64,000 bases of DNA from Actinotalea caeni (lineage in GTDB: Bacteria > Actinomycetota > Actinomycetes > Actinomycetales > Beutenbergiaceae). The stretch spans positions 1 to 64,000 of the forward strand of contig NZ_WNXX01000003.1 of assembly GCF_009733795.1 (NCBI RefSeq), written 5' to 3'. Both the position numbers and the translations under genes were made by a program. The notes under the pieces are model-generated. The model did not search any database. It had not been told where the DNA came from and saw nothing but the letters and a program-made list of their open reading frames with translations. Shown piece after piece: positions 1 through 8,756 of the stretch (positions within the stretch are counted from its first letter, which is position 1; every line of letters starts with the position of its first letter).

Positions 1-510
1 GGCGAGGACGGCCACCGGGCCCAGCGCGGCGCCCGCCGCGGCCGCGGGCGCCGCGGCGCTGCCGCCGCCGAGCGTGGCGACCAGCGCACCGAGGCCTGCC
101 CCGACGGCGACCGACACGACCACGAGCAGCAGCAGCCGCGGCCGCAGCAGACCGCGTCGGTCCGCCGGCGTCGGCAGCCACCAGGCGGCCTGCCCGCCCC
201 CGACCCCGAGCGGTCCGAGCCTGCCCGCGAGGCCGATCCCGACCCCGAGCGCGACCACACCGGCGGCGAGCGCGAGCCACGCCGGGTCCAGCGTCGTCGC
301 GGCCGTGCTCGGCCGCAGCTTGGTGTTGAGGGTCGCGGTCGCCCCGAACGCCACCGCGACCGCGACCGCGACGCTGAACACGACCGTGTAGACCTCCTCG
401 AGGAGGTCGCCGAACGACCCGCCGCCGTGGGCCTCGGTCGCCAGCTTCGTCAGCCGGCGCAGCTCGCGACCGCTCGGCCAGGCGCTCTCGTCGACCTCGA
501 GGGTGCTCAC
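1..510 (-). CDS. DUF6297-like integral membrane protein (5' part; runs off the left edge)
   Basis: The open frame begins at a GTG overlapping the stop of the upstream ATPase gene by four bases (GTGA) and stays open to the window edge, giving 170 codons. The visible part has a polar N-terminus of about 40 residues, then a very hydrophobic segment (VVFSVAVAVAVAFGATA), a second one (AWLALAAGVVALGVGIGLAG) and a third near the edge. A PxDR-type motif (PTPADRRGLLRPRLLL) lies between the second and third segments. Placement directly after a lone ABC ATPase, with translational coupling, suggests it is the membrane partner of that ATPase, as for actinobacterial DUF6297 proteins. The family name is from memory of this architecture; no substrate can be inferred. 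Confidence 0.6.
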   Translation of the reverse strand, partial: MSTLEVDESAWPSGRELRRLTKLATEAHGGGSFGDLLEEVYTVVFSVAVAVAVAFGATATLNTKLRPSTAATTLDPAWLALAAGVVALGVGIGLAGRLGPLGVGGGQAAWWLPTPADRRGLLRPRLLLLVVVSVAVGAGLGALVATLGGGSAAAPAAAAGAALGPVAVLA

Positions 511-1226
511 AGCGCCTCGATCGCCGATGCCGCCTGCTCGGGGCCGACCACGCGCACCGCGTCCTCGGCGATGACGAGCGCGGACGTCGCGACGGTGCGC
601 ACGAGGACCGGGTCGTGCGTCGCGAGCACGACGCCGCCCCCGCCTGCCCGCTCCGCGACGAGGCGCTGCGCCAGCCGGTCCCGCATGCCCGCGTCGAGGC
701 GCTGCTCGGGCTCGTCGAGCACGAGCAGCGTGCGGGGACGCACGAACGCCGAGGCCAGCAGCAGCCGGCGGCGCTGCCCGGACGACAGCGCGGTCGGCAG
801 CGCGTGCTGGCGCGCCGCGAGTCCGAACTCCTCGACGACCTCGGTGACGAGGTCGCTGACCGCGGTGGCGCCGTGGCCGCGCGCCGTCAGCAGCAGGTGC
901 TCCCGCAGCGTCAGCGCGGGCAGGTAGGAGTCCTCGTCGAGGACGGTCGCCACCTCCGCGCGGAACCGCCGGGCGCGCTCGTCGACCGGGGCACCGAGCA
1001 CCTCGATCGAGCCGGCGAGCGGCTCCAGCAGCCCGGCGACCGCGCGCAGGAACGTCGACTTGCCGGTGCCGTTGGCCCCGACGACGGCGAGCGCCTGGCC
1101 CGGTGCGACCTGCACGGAGATCGGTGGGCAGACGGCGGACTCGACCGTGCTGCCGTAGCCGACGAGGACGTCGGTGGCGCGGACGAGCGTCGGCCGCTTG
1201 CGGGCGGTGCGCTTGCGGTCAGGCAC
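507..1226 (-). CDS. ABC transporter ATP-binding protein
   Basis: A 239-residue single ABC ATPase. Walker A is GANGTGKST (about residues 50-58), the signature is LSSGQ (147-151), Walker B ends in LLVLDEP (about 167-173) and the switch histidine sits in LATHDP (about 204). The GTG start overlaps the recG stop by eight bases and its own stop overlaps the next gene by four, so recG, ATPase and membrane protein look like one translationally coupled unit. The signature is LSSGQ rather than LSGGQ, but all catalytic elements are present. It should power the DUF6297-like membrane protein that follows. The transported substrate is unknown. Confidence 0.85.
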   Translation of the reverse strand: MPDRKRTARKRPTLVRATDVLVGYGSTVESAVCPPISVQVAPGQALAVVGANGTGKSTFLRAVAGLLEPLAGSIEVLGAPVDERARRFRAEVATVLDEDSYLPALTLREHLLLTARGHGATAVSDLVTEVVEEFGLAARQHALPTALSSGQRRRLLLASAFVRPRTLLVLDEPEQRLDAGMRDRLAQRLVAERAGGGGVVLATHDPVLVRTVATSALVIAEDAVRVVGPEQAASAIEAL

Positions 1227-3489
1227 GGTCGAGGAACTCCTCGTGGTCGGGGTCGACGAGCTGGGTGATGGCGCCGAGCAGCTCGGGGTGCTGCTCGAGG
1301 GTGGGGTCCTCGGCGACGACGGCGCGGGCGTCCTCGCGAGCCTGCGCGATGAGGTCGGCGTCGGCGATGACGCGCAGCAGCCGCAGCGAGCTGGACCGCC
1401 CCGACTGCGCGGCGCCGAGGATGTCGCCCTCGCGCCGCTGCTCCAGGTCGGCCTCGGCGAGCGCGAAGCCGTCGAGGGTGTCGGCGAGCACGCTGAGCCG
1501 CTCGTGCGAGCCCGAGCCGGGCTCGGCCCACGTGACGACGAGGCAGGTGCCGGGCTTGCTGCCGCGGCCGACCCGCCCACGCAGCTGGTGCAGCTGCGAC
1601 AGCCCGAACCGGTCGGCGTCGAGGACGACCATGACCGTCGCCTCCGGGACGTCGACGCCGACCTCGATGACCGTCGTCGTGACGAGCACAGGCACCTCGC
1701 CCGAGGCGAACGCCGCCATCGCGGCGTCCTTCTCCTCGGTGCTCAGCCGGCCGTGCATGACCCCGATCGCACCCTCGGGGAGCCCGGAGTGCCGCCGCAG
1801 CCAGGCGGCGACGTCCTCGACGTTCGCGGTGCCGTCGGGGCCGCCGTCGACCATCTCGGGGGTGCCGGGCGGCCGCTTGCGCTCACCGGGCTCGGCGAAC
1901 AAGTCGTAGACGTCGGCGCCCTCCTCCTCCTGGGAGGAGGAGATCCGGGGGGCGACGACGTAGGCCCGCCCGCCGCCGTCGACCTCCTCGGCGATCTTGG
2001 CCCAGACCCGCTCCATCCAGCGCGGGTTGCCGGCCGGCACGACGTGGGTGGCGATCGGCGAGCGGCCGGCGGGGACCTCGCGCAGCGTCGAGACCTCGAC
2101 GTCGCCGAAGAACGTCATCGCGACCGACCGCGGGATCGGGGTCGCCGTCATGAACAGCTGGTGGGGCATGACCGCACCCTTGGCGCGCAGCGCGTCGCGC
2201 TGCTCGACGCCGAATCGGTGCTGCTCGTCGACGACGACGAGACCGAGGTCGGCGAAGCTCACCTGCTCGCCGAGCAGCGCGTGGGTGCCGATGACGATGC
2301 CCGCCTCGCCCGACGCCGCCTCGAGCAGCGCCTTCTTGCGTGCGGCCGCCGGCAGCGAGCCGGTGAGCAGCGTGACCCGGGTCCCCTCGGCCGCGCCCCC
2401 GAGCATGCCCGCCTCCCCCAGCGGGCCGAGCAGCCGCGTGATCGTGCGGGCGTGCTGCTGCGCGAGCACCTCGGTGGGCGCGAGCAGGGCGGCCTGCCCA
2501 CCGGCGTCGACGACCTGCAGCATCGCGCGGAGCGCGACGACGGTCTTGCCGGAGCCGACCTCGCCCTGCAGCAGCCGTTGCATCGGGCTGCCGGCCGCGA
2601 GGTCGGCGGAGATCTCCTCGGCGACGGCGCGCTGGCCGTCGGTGAGCGTGAACGGGAGCTGGGCGTCGAAGGCGTCGACGAGACCACCGCTGCGCGCGGG
2701 CCGCGGCCGCGCGTCGGTGGCCGCGACGTCCGCACGACGGCGCGCGAGGGCCGCCTGCAGCACGAACGCCTCGTCGTAGCGCAGCCGCTGCCGCGCCCGC
2801 TTCCAGGCCGCGGCGTCGTCGGGCGCGTGGATGGCACGCAGCGCCTCGAGCTCGGTGAGCAGGCCGCGGCGCCGGACGACGTCGGCGGGGACCGGGTCGA
2901 CGACGTCGTCCTCGGTCAGCGGGTCCAGCAGCGTGCGGATCGAGGTGCGCAGCTGCCAGCTCTGGATGCCCGCCCCGGCGGGGTAGATCGGCACCGGCTT
3001 GGCCGCCTCGCGGATCGCCGTCTCCTCGTCGTCCCAGCTCTCCAGGGGCTCGTACTCGGGGTGGGTGAGCTCGAGCCGACCCTGGTAGCCCTGCTTGAGG
3101 GTGCCGGCGAACATCGCGACGGTGCCGACCGCGAGCTGGCGCTCGATGTGCTGCGCGAGGTAGCTCTGCCGCGCGAAGAAGGTGAGGTCGAGGCTCGCGC
3201 GGCCGTCGGAGATCGTCACCGAGATGATCTGCATCTTGCGGTCGCGCGAGAACCGCTTGCTCAGCTGCACGACCTCGGCGACGTAGGTGGCGCTCTCCCC
3301 CGGCCGGCCGGCGTCCAGCGGTGTGAACGCGCCGCGCTCGACGTAGCGGCGCGGGTAGTGCCGCAGCAGGTCCTCCTCGGTCTCCAGACCGAGCTTGAGC
3401 ATGGCGACGCCGGCCTTCTTGCCGAACCGGCGCCCCAGCGGCGTGCGTGCACCGGCAGCCTCGGCCGCCTGCCCGCTCACCCGTGCCAC
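1219..3489 (-). CDS. recG: ATP-dependent DNA helicase RecG
   Basis: RecG unwinds and regresses stalled replication forks and branch-migrates Holliday junctions. The 756-residue product has the N-terminal wedge/OB region (about 1-280), helicase motif I GEVGSGKT (309-316), motif II DEQH (421-424) and a C-terminal helicase domain with GRVGRG. Several upstream in-frame starts exist, including an ATG at 3519. I chose the GTG at 3489 because a TAGCAT hexamer lies exactly seven bases before it and no Shine-Dalgarno is visible, the leaderless arrangement used repeatedly in this window; the resulting length also suits actinobacterial RecG. It is divergent from rpmB and heads the ABC genes. Confidence 0.93.
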   Translation of the reverse strand: MARVSGQAAEAAGARTPLGRRFGKKAGVAMLKLGLETEEDLLRHYPRRYVERGAFTPLDAGRPGESATYVAEVVQLSKRFSRDRKMQIISVTISDGRASLDLTFFARQSYLAQHIERQLAVGTVAMFAGTLKQGYQGRLELTHPEYEPLESWDDEETAIREAAKPVPIYPAGAGIQSWQLRTSIRTLLDPLTEDDVVDPVPADVVRRRGLLTELEALRAIHAPDDAAAWKRARQRLRYDEAFVLQAALARRRADVAATDARPRPARSGGLVDAFDAQLPFTLTDGQRAVAEEISADLAAGSPMQRLLQGEVGSGKTVVALRAMLQVVDAGGQAALLAPTEVLAQQHARTITRLLGPLGEAGMLGGAAEGTRVTLLTGSLPAAARKKALLEAASGEAGIVIGTHALLGEQVSFADLGLVVVDEQHRFGVEQRDALRAKGAVMPHQLFMTATPIPRSVAMTFFGDVEVSTLREVPAGRSPIATHVVPAGNPRWMERVWAKIAEEVDGGGRAYVVAPRISSSQEEEGADVYDLFAEPGERKRPPGTPEMVDGGPDGTANVEDVAAWLRRHSGLPEGAIGVMHGRLSTEEKDAAMAAFASGEVPVLVTTTVIEVGVDVPEATVMVVLDADRFGLSQLHQLRGRVGRGSKPGTCLVVTWAEPGSGSHERLSVLADTLDGFALAEADLEQRREGDILGAAQSGRSSSLRLLRVIADADLIAQAREDARAVVAEDPTLEQHPELLGAITQLVDPDHEEFLDRA

Positions 3490-3496
3490 GGCTGCG

Positions 3497-3502
3497 ATGC
3501 TA
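3497..3502 (-). promoter_or_regulatory. -10 element (TAGCAT) of a leaderless recG promoter
   Basis: TAGCAT matches TANNNT and ends seven bases before the recG GTG. No good -35 hexamer is visible. It decides the recG start. Confidence 0.45.
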
Positions 3503-3643
3503 TCCGCGTGACCCCACATCGCCTGCCCGGCGGTCCCGGTGGACGCGCGCGACGCCCGGCGAACGGGTCGGGGCGCAGTGTGCTGGTAGCGCAGATCACG
3601 GGTGCGCAGGCATCCGGGTGACCGAGCGGGTCCGTGCGGCGTG

Positions 3644-3649
3644 TAGACT
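3644..3649 (+). promoter_or_regulatory. Candidate -10 element (TAGACT) of the rpmB promoter
   Basis: TAGACT matches TANNNT about 104 bases before the rpmB start. A GTGACC at 3618-3623 is the best -35, but the spacing (20) is long. The 5' leader contains a strong GAGGAGA ribosome-binding site at 3741-3747. Confidence 0.35.
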
Positions 3650-3752
3650 GCTGTGGTTGCCCGATGCGGTTGCACCTCTTGCTGCTGCCCGGCGACCCGA
3701 CTTCCAGCCAGATCCCGCCGCGCCCGCGGCGCGAACGACCGAGGAGACACCC

Positions 3753-3944
3753 GTGGCCTCTACGTGTGACGTGTGCGCCAAGTCGCCGAGCTTCGGCCAC
3801 AGCATCTCGCACTCCCACCGCCGCACGAAGCGGCGTTGGAACCCCAACATCCAGACCGTCCGCGCGATGGTCGGCGGCACCAAGAAGAAGCTCAACGTCT
3901 GCACCAGCTGCCTCAAGGCCGGCAAGGTCCAGCGGGCTCTCTGA
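3753..3944 (+). CDS. rpmB: 50S ribosomal protein L28 (zinc-ribbon form)
   Basis: A 63-residue basic protein of the large ribosomal subunit. It carries the L28 signature [13 protein letters not shown] and two CxxC pairs, CDVC (5-8) and CTSC (50-53), so it is the zinc-binding (C+) form. The GTG start is preceded by a GAGGAGA Shine-Dalgarno six bases away. It stands alone, divergent from recG, and is followed by a 13-bp perfect hairpin. In zinc-limited actinobacteria the C+ form is often replaced by a cysteine-free paralog encoded elsewhere; no such paralog is in the window. Confidence 0.98.
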   Translation: MASTCDVCAKSPSFGHSISHSHRRTKRRWNPNIQTVRAMVGGTKKKLNVCTSCLKAGKVQRAL

Positions 3945-3964
3945 CACAGCCGAAGCACCCGCAT

Positions 3965-3995
3965 CGAGCCGCTCACCGTGCAGGTGGGCGGCTCG
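3965..3995 (+). terminator. Hairpin terminator after rpmB
   Basis: Stem of 13 bp (one G-U pair) with loop GTGCA: left arm 3965-3977, right arm 3983-3995, 20 bases after the rpmB stop. There is no T-tract, as is common for actinobacterial terminators. The following GNAT gene starts only 20 bases later with its own GGAGG. Confidence 0.65.
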
Positions 3996-4015
3996 TCGCA
4001 CATCCGGAGGCGATC

Positions 4016-4537
4016 GTGCGCTGGTCCCTCAGGTCCCCGACCGTCGACGACGTCGACGCGATCGTGGCGATCAACATCCGCGCCTGGCGGCACGCCTACG
4101 CCGACCTGATGCCGGCCGAGGTGCTCGCCGGCCTGGAGCCCGGGCCGCGCGCCGCCCGGCTGCGCGAGCGGCTGCGCACCGGCTCCTCGACCGAGGGCCT
4201 GGTCGCCGTGGACGACGACGGCGAGGTGGCCGGCTACTGCTGGTTCGGCGACTACCGGCCCGACGACGACGTCGCCTCCCCCGACGGCCCCGGGTGGGCC
4301 GAGGTGTACGCGATGTACGTCGACCCGAGGCGGCACCGCGCGGGCGCCGGGTCGGCGCTCATGACGGCGGCGCTGGCGGCGCTCGCGCCGCGCCCGGTCG
4401 CGCTGTGGGTGCTCGAGGGCAACACGCCCGCGCGCGGGTTCTACGAGCGGCACGGCTTCCGGCCCGACGGCGCCGCCGCGAGCTTCGGCGTCGGTGGTCT
4501 CGCGGTGCCCGAGGTCCGCTACGTGCTGATGCGCTGA
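4016..4537 (+). CDS. GNAT family N-acetyltransferase
   Basis: A 173-residue acetyl-CoA-dependent N-acyltransferase. The acetyl-CoA-binding P-loop is visible as VDPRRHRAGAGSALM (about 102-116), preceded by the strand EVYAMYVDP and followed by the typical NTPARGFYERHGFRP near the C-terminus. The GTG start is chosen because GGAGG lies five bases upstream. It follows rpmB but is separated from it by a strong hairpin, and it converges on the CBS-domain gene with three bases between the stops. The acceptor substrate cannot be told from sequence. Confidence 0.85.
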   Translation: MRWSLRSPTVDDVDAIVAINIRAWRHAYADLMPAEVLAGLEPGPRAARLRERLRTGSSTEGLVAVDDDGEVAGYCWFGDYRPDDDVASPDGPGWAEVYAMYVDPRRHRAGAGSALMTAALAALAPRPVALWVLEGNTPARGFYERHGFRPDGAAASFGVGGLAVPEVRYVLMR

Positions 4538-4540
4538 GTC

Positions 4541-4972
4541 TCAGCCCTGGACGTAGGTGACGAGCTGGTCGCGCTCGTCCTGCAGCTCGTCCAGGCGGTT
4601 CTTGACGACGTCCCCGATCGAGACGATCGCGTGCAGCCGCCCGTCGACGACGACCGGCAGGTGCCGCACCCGCAGGTCGGTCATGCGGCGGGCGAGCGAC
4701 TCCAGCTCGTCCTCCGGCACGCAGGTCTCGACCTCGGCGGTCATGATCTCCCGGACCGTGCGCTGCAGCACGTCCGCACCGTCGGTGTGGAGGCGCCGCA
4801 CGACGTCCCGCTCGGAGGCGATGCCCTCGACCGTCCTGCCGCCGTCGGCGGAGACGACGAGGGCTCCGATCTTGTGCTCGGCCAGCAGTGCGACCAGCTC
4901 GGCCACGGTGGCCTCCGGAGCCACCGTGACCACGTCCGCACCCTTGCGTCGGATCACTTCGGCGATACGCAT
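4541..4972 (-). CDS. CBS-domain pair protein
   Basis: A 143-residue stand-alone pair of CBS domains, the adenosyl-ligand sensing module. Each half shows the expected pattern: the first has IGALVVSADGGRTVEGIAS followed by ERDVVR, the second has RHLPVVVDGRLHAIVSIGDV. The C-terminus is a short charged helix. Such small proteins in actinobacteria bind AMP, ATP or SAM, or act as regulatory partners of other enzymes. Nothing adjacent reveals the partner. The ATG start is supported by a TAGCCT five bases upstream (4978-4983) and a GAGG run directly before it. Confidence 0.88.
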   Translation of the reverse strand: MRIAEVIRRKGADVVTVAPEATVAELVALLAEHKIGALVVSADGGRTVEGIASERDVVRRLHTDGADVLQRTVREIMTAEVETCVPEDELESLARRMTDLRVRHLPVVVDGRLHAIVSIGDVVKNRLDELQDERDQLVTYVQG

Positions 4973-5097
4973 GCCTCAGGCTAGGCCGGACCGCGCCGCT
5001 CCGTGGCGGAAACCGGGCGCCCGACGCCGCCGCAACCGGTTGCCCCGCCGGGACGGACGACGAGCGACGGGTTCTCGCCGCTCAGCGCTGCCCGAGG

Positions 5098-6051
5098 TCA
5101 GGGGCGGAAGTGGTCCCAGCCCACGCCGGAGACGGGCGGTGGGGCGCCATCGACGGTGACGCCAGGGGCGTCGAGGACGCGGCCGACGGCCCGGAAGCCG
5201 CCCGGCAGCGGCGCGCCGGGCGGGAACGTCGCGAGCAGACCGTGGTCCTCGCCGCCGGTGAGGGCGAGCGCGAGCGGGTCGAGGCCGAGCGTGTCGGCGG
5301 CCCGGCGCAGCACCGGGTCGACCAGCACGCCGCCCTCCAGGTCCACGCCGACGCCCGACGCGCGCGCGACGCGACCGGCGTCGCGCAGCAGGCCGTCGGA
5401 GACGTCGATGAGCGACGTCGCACCCCCGGTCGCCGCCCCGGGGCCGTCGGCGAGCGGCGGCTCGGGCCGCAGGAAGCCCTGCACCACGGCGGCGAGGCCC
5501 GCGTCCTCCGCGCGTCCGGCCTCGAGCGCCGCGTACCCCGCCGCGGCCCACCCGATGCGACCCGCGTGCGCGAGGACGTCGCCGGGGCGGGCGCCGTCGC
5601 GGCGCACCGGGTCGGCACCGTCGAGGCTGCCGAACGCCGTCACGGCCACCACCACCCGGTCACCGGAGGACAGGTCGCCCCCGACCACGCCGACGTCGGG
5701 CCCGCACGCGGCGGCCAGGCCCTCGGCGAGGCCGAGCACCCAGGACACCTCGGTCGCGGGCGGCAGCACGAGCGCCACCACCAGCCCGGTCGGCCTCGCG
5801 CCCATCGCGGCGACGTCGGCGAGGTTCTGCGCGGCCGCGCGGTGACCGAGGTCGACGGCGGTCCCCCAGACGTGCCGGAAGTGCCGGTCCTCGACGAGCA
5901 CGTCGGTCGTCACGACCACGCGCGCGTCCGGTGCGGCCACCACCGCGGCGTCGTCGCCGGGGCCGAGCACGGTCGCGGCGCCGACCGGCAGCAACGGTGC
6001 GAAGCGTGCGATCAGCTCGGTCTCGTCGAGATCGCCGACCCGCTCGCTCAC
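5098..6051 (-). CDS. thiL: Thiamine-monophosphate kinase
   Basis: ThiL phosphorylates thiamine monophosphate to thiamine pyrophosphate, the last step of cofactor synthesis. The 317-residue protein has the family landmarks of the PurM/ThiL fold: LGPGDDAAVV near residue 29, TTDVLVEDRHF about 20 residues on, GDLSSGD in the middle and ISDGL-type VSDGLLRDAG plus LTGGEDHGLL toward the C-terminus. Its GTG start overlaps the stop of the preceding ABC ATPase by four bases, so the two are coupled. In many actinobacteria thiL sits near ddl, rpmB and recG, as it does here. Confidence 0.95.
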   Translation of the reverse strand: MSERVGDLDETELIARFAPLLPVGAATVLGPGDDAAVVAAPDARVVVTTDVLVEDRHFRHVWGTAVDLGHRAAAQNLADVAAMGARPTGLVVALVLPPATEVSWVLGLAEGLAAACGPDVGVVGGDLSSGDRVVVAVTAFGSLDGADPVRRDGARPGDVLAHAGRIGWAAAGYAALEAGRAEDAGLAAVVQGFLRPEPPLADGPGAATGGATSLIDVSDGLLRDAGRVARASGVGVDLEGGVLVDPVLRRAADTLGLDPLALALTGGEDHGLLATFPPGAPLPGGFRAVGRVLDAPGVTVDGAPPPVSGVGWDHFRP

Positions 6052-7529
6052 GACCCGACCGCGGCCCGTCGCCGGCGACGCCGCACGGGTGCGGGCGCGG
6101 GCGCGGCACCGGTCTCGACGTAGCTCATGACCTCGTCGGGGTCGGTCCGTGCCGCCACCAGGTCGGCGACGGCCCGGCCGTCGTGGACCACGACCACACG
6201 GTGCGACAGCTCGAGCAGCTCGGTGAGGTCGTTGGTGACGAGCAGCACCGCCTTGCCGCCGTCGACGAAGGTGTCCACGATCTCGTGCACGCGTCGGCGG
6301 GCGCCGACGTCGACGCTGCGCGTCGGCTGGCTGAGCACGATGACCGGCTGCTCGACGCGGCTGGCCGACGCGACCGTCACCTTCTGCCGGTCGCCGCCGG
6401 ACAGCGTCGCGACCGGTCCGTGCACGTCTTCGGTCGCGATGCTCAGGTGCCGCACGAGCGACGCCGCGTCCCGCAGCCGCCCGGCCGCCGTCTGGGCCGT
6501 CGAGGCCTGGCCGAGGGTCTCCGCGATCGTCTGGGTGTCGTACTCGAACCGCCCGCCGAGCGCCGCGACCCGCTCGCGCGCCTGCGTGGGCGAGTCGAAC
6601 CGCTCGTGACGGACGGCGAAGAGGTCGACCTCGCTGGTCCGCTCCCCCGCGATCGCCTGCGCCACCTCGGTGGCGCCCGAGGCGCGCGTCCCGACCAGCC
6701 CCACGACCTCGCCGGCGTCGATGTCGAGGTCGAGGTCCACGACGTTCTCGGTGCGTAGCCCGCGCACCCGCAGCGTCGCCTCACCGCGCTCGCGCGCGGG
6801 CCGCGGCGGGCGCTCCTCCACCTCGTGCCGCAGCAGCGCGAACGCGAGGTCGGCCGGGGTGCTGCCGCGCGTGGGGATCGAGTCGGCGGCGACGCCGTCG
6901 CGCACCACCGCCACCCGGTCGGCGATCGCGTGCAGCTCGTCGAGCCGGTGCGCGATGTAGACGACGCCGCAACCGCGCTCGCGCAGCACCCGCACACCTG
7001 CGTGGACGTGGGCGATCTCGCGGTCGTCGAGCGAGACGCTCGCCTCGTCGACGACGACGAGGCGAGGCTGCTCGGCGACGACGCGGGCGACCTCGACCAG
7101 CGCCTGCTCCGCCGGGTCCAGCGACCCGACGAGCGTGCCGAGGTCGAGCTCGACGCCGACCGCCTCGAGCGCCTCCCGCACGAGTGCGCGGCGCTCCTCC
7201 TCGCCGCGCTCGCCGTCGAGGCGACGCAGCACGGCCTGCTCGACCGTCAGGTCGACCGGCGGCTCGAACTCCTGCTCGATGACGCTGACGCCCGCGGCGC
7301 GCGCCGCCTCCGGGGACTGCGGCCGGTAGTCGTGCTCGCCGAGCACCATGACCCCGGCGTCCGGGCGCAGCCGACCGGTCACGACGTCGACGAGCGTCGA
7401 CTTGCCCGCGCCGTTGCGGCCGAGCAGCCCGAGCACCTCACCGCTGCCGAGGGTCAGGTCGAGGCCCTTGAGCACTTGCCGGGGGCCTCGCGACGTGCGG
7501 AGGCCATGGATCTGGAGGAGAGCGTCCAC
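6048..7529 (-). CDS. Tandem-domain ABC ATPase of the sugar (RbsA/MglA) type, partly degenerate
   Basis: A 493-residue protein with two fused ABC ATPase domains, as in ribose and galactose importers. The first domain has an intact Walker A GRNGAGKST (37-45) and Walker B VVVDEAS (158-164), but its signature is SLDPAEQ instead of LSGGQ. The second lacks the P-loop lysine (GTRASGATE, 280-288), as is usual for RbsA, but also has VIVLSQPT (396-403) where LLDEPT is expected, so the Walker B acid and catalytic glutamate are lost. No permease or binding protein adjoins it; it is coupled to thiL instead. The start is the second of two adjacent GTGs, five bases after GAAAGAG. TACAGT at 7569-7574 may be its -10. 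Confidence 0.8.
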   Translation of the reverse strand: MDALLQIHGLRTSRGPRQVLKGLDLTLGSGEVLGLLGRNGAGKSTLVDVVTGRLRPDAGVMVLGEHDYRPQSPEAARAAGVSVIEQEFEPPVDLTVEQAVLRRLDGERGEEERRALVREALEAVGVELDLGTLVGSLDPAEQALVEVARVVAEQPRLVVVDEASVSLDDREIAHVHAGVRVLRERGCGVVYIAHRLDELHAIADRVAVVRDGVAADSIPTRGSTPADLAFALLRHEVEERPPRPARERGEATLRVRGLRTENVVDLDLDIDAGEVVGLVGTRASGATEVAQAIAGERTSEVDLFAVRHERFDSPTQARERVAALGGRFEYDTQTIAETLGQASTAQTAAGRLRDAASLVRHLSIATEDVHGPVATLSGGDRQKVTVASASRVEQPVIVLSQPTRSVDVGARRRVHEIVDTFVDGGKAVLLVTNDLTELLELSHRVVVVHDGRAVADLVAARTDPDEVMSYVETGAAPAPAPVRRRRRRAAVGS

Positions 7530-7613
7530 CACGACTCTTTCGGGTTTGCCGTGCACACGAACTGCCACACTGTAGGCGACGCGGACCCGAGACGAAGAAG
7601 GCGAGGGGGGCCG

Positions 7614-8756
7614 GTGCGGATCCTGGTCAGCGGTGGTACGGGGATGATCGGCACGGCGCTGCGGGAGGCGGCGGAGCGCGCCGGGCACGAGACCGGCCTG
7701 CTCGTGCGCGGCGAGCCCGAGGGGCCGCGGCAGTGGCGGTGGGCACCCGCCGACGGCCAGGTGCCGGACGCCGCGATCGCCTGGGCGGACGCCGTCGTCA
7801 ACCTCTCCGGGGCCTCGATCGGGCGGCTGCCGTGGACGCGCTCGTACCGGCGCGAGCTCGTGCTCAGCCGCGTGACGGCGACCCGGACGCTCGTCGAGGC
7901 GATCCACCGCGCGGTCGAGCCGCCCGCGGTGCTCGTCAACGCGTCGGGCGTGGGCTTCTACGGCGACCGACCGGGCGAGCGGCTCGACGAGCACAGCGGC
8001 CCCGGGCGCGGTTTCCTTGCCTACGTCTGCCGTCGCTGGGAGGCCGAGGCGCAGGAGGCGCAGGACATCACGCGCGTCGCCACGGTGCGCACCGGGCTGG
8101 TGCTCGGCGACGGCGGAGCCCTCGCGCCGCTGGTGCTGGCGACGCGGTTCGGCCTCGGGGCGCGGGTCGGCCAGGGCACGCAGGTGTGGCCGTGGGTCGC
8201 GCTCGACGACGTCGCGGGAGGGATCCTGCACGTCGTCGCCTCCTCGGTGTCGGGCCCGGTCAACCTGGTCGCACCGGCGCACGCCACCAGCGAGGACGTC
8301 ACGCGGGCCCTGGCCGAGGTGATGCACCGGCCGCACCGGCTCGTGCTGCCGGGCCCGCTGCTGCGGGTGCCGCTCGGCCCGGCCGCCGACGAGCTGCTGC
8401 TGCTCAGCCAGGACGTCGAGCCCGCCGCGCTGCTCAGGTCCGGCTACCGGTTCCGGCTGCCCGACCTGCGCGCGGCGCTCGAGGTCGCCCTGCGCGGGGG
8501 CTCCTCGGGTGGTTCGATCTACCCGGGGCACCCGACCACCCCGCCGGGGGCCGCTCCCGCGGCCGAGAAGGTCGCGGAGCACCGCGAGGAGGAGCGCGAG
8601 CCTCGGCACGGGTCGCCGTCGACCCCGCAGAGCTCGTCGGAGGACCTCGCGGCACTGACGGTCGCGGAGCTCCGGCAGCGGGCCAGGGCACGCGGGCTCA
8701 CCGGCTACTCGCGCAGGACGAAGGCGGAGCTGATCGAGATGCTGGAGTCGTCCTGA
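7614..8756 (+). CDS. TIGR01777-family sugar-nucleotide epimerase with a C-terminal Rho_N-like domain
   Basis: The first 300 residues are an extended SDR of the TIGR01777 family: the NAD(P) loop GGTGMIG is at 7-13, followed by AVVNLSGASI, LVNASGVGFYG, VRTGLVLG and WPWVALDD in the usual order. About 40 disordered residues follow. The last 41 residues (340-380) read as a Rho N-terminal/SAP-like fold: LTVAELRQRARARGL then RRTKAELIEMLE. TIGR01777 proteins normally end near residue 300, so this is a fusion; the frame is open throughout. The GTG start follows GAGGGGG. The TIGR01777 reaction is not established, and the tail suggests nucleic-acid binding (inference). Confidence 0.8.
   Translation: MRILVSGGTGMIGTALREAAERAGHETGLLVRGEPEGPRQWRWAPADGQVPDAAIAWADAVVNLSGASIGRLPWTRSYRRELVLSRVTATRTLVEAIHRAVEPPAVLVNASGVGFYGDRPGERLDEHSGPGRGFLAYVCRRWEAEAQEAQDITRVATVRTGLVLGDGGALAPLVLATRFGLGARVGQGTQVWPWVALDDVAGGILHVVASSVSGPVNLVAPAHATSEDVTRALAEVMHRPHRLVLPGPLLRVPLGPAADELLLLSQDVEPAALLRSGYRFRLPDLRAALEVALRGGSSGGSIYPGHPTTPPGAAPAAEKVAEHREEEREPRHGSPSTPQSSSEDLAALTVAELRQRARARGLTGYSRRTKAELIEMLESS

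Noticed and set aside
3490-3750. Longer RecG starting upstream of 3489
   Set aside because: The extra residues are low-complexity and would overlap the rpmB promoter region. The TAGCAT seven bases before the GTG at 3489 fits the local leaderless rule.
4533-4545. Terminator between the GNAT and CBS genes (GCTGAG-T-CTCAGC)
   Set aside because: The loop is a single base, so the stem would have to open to 4 bp, too weak to call.
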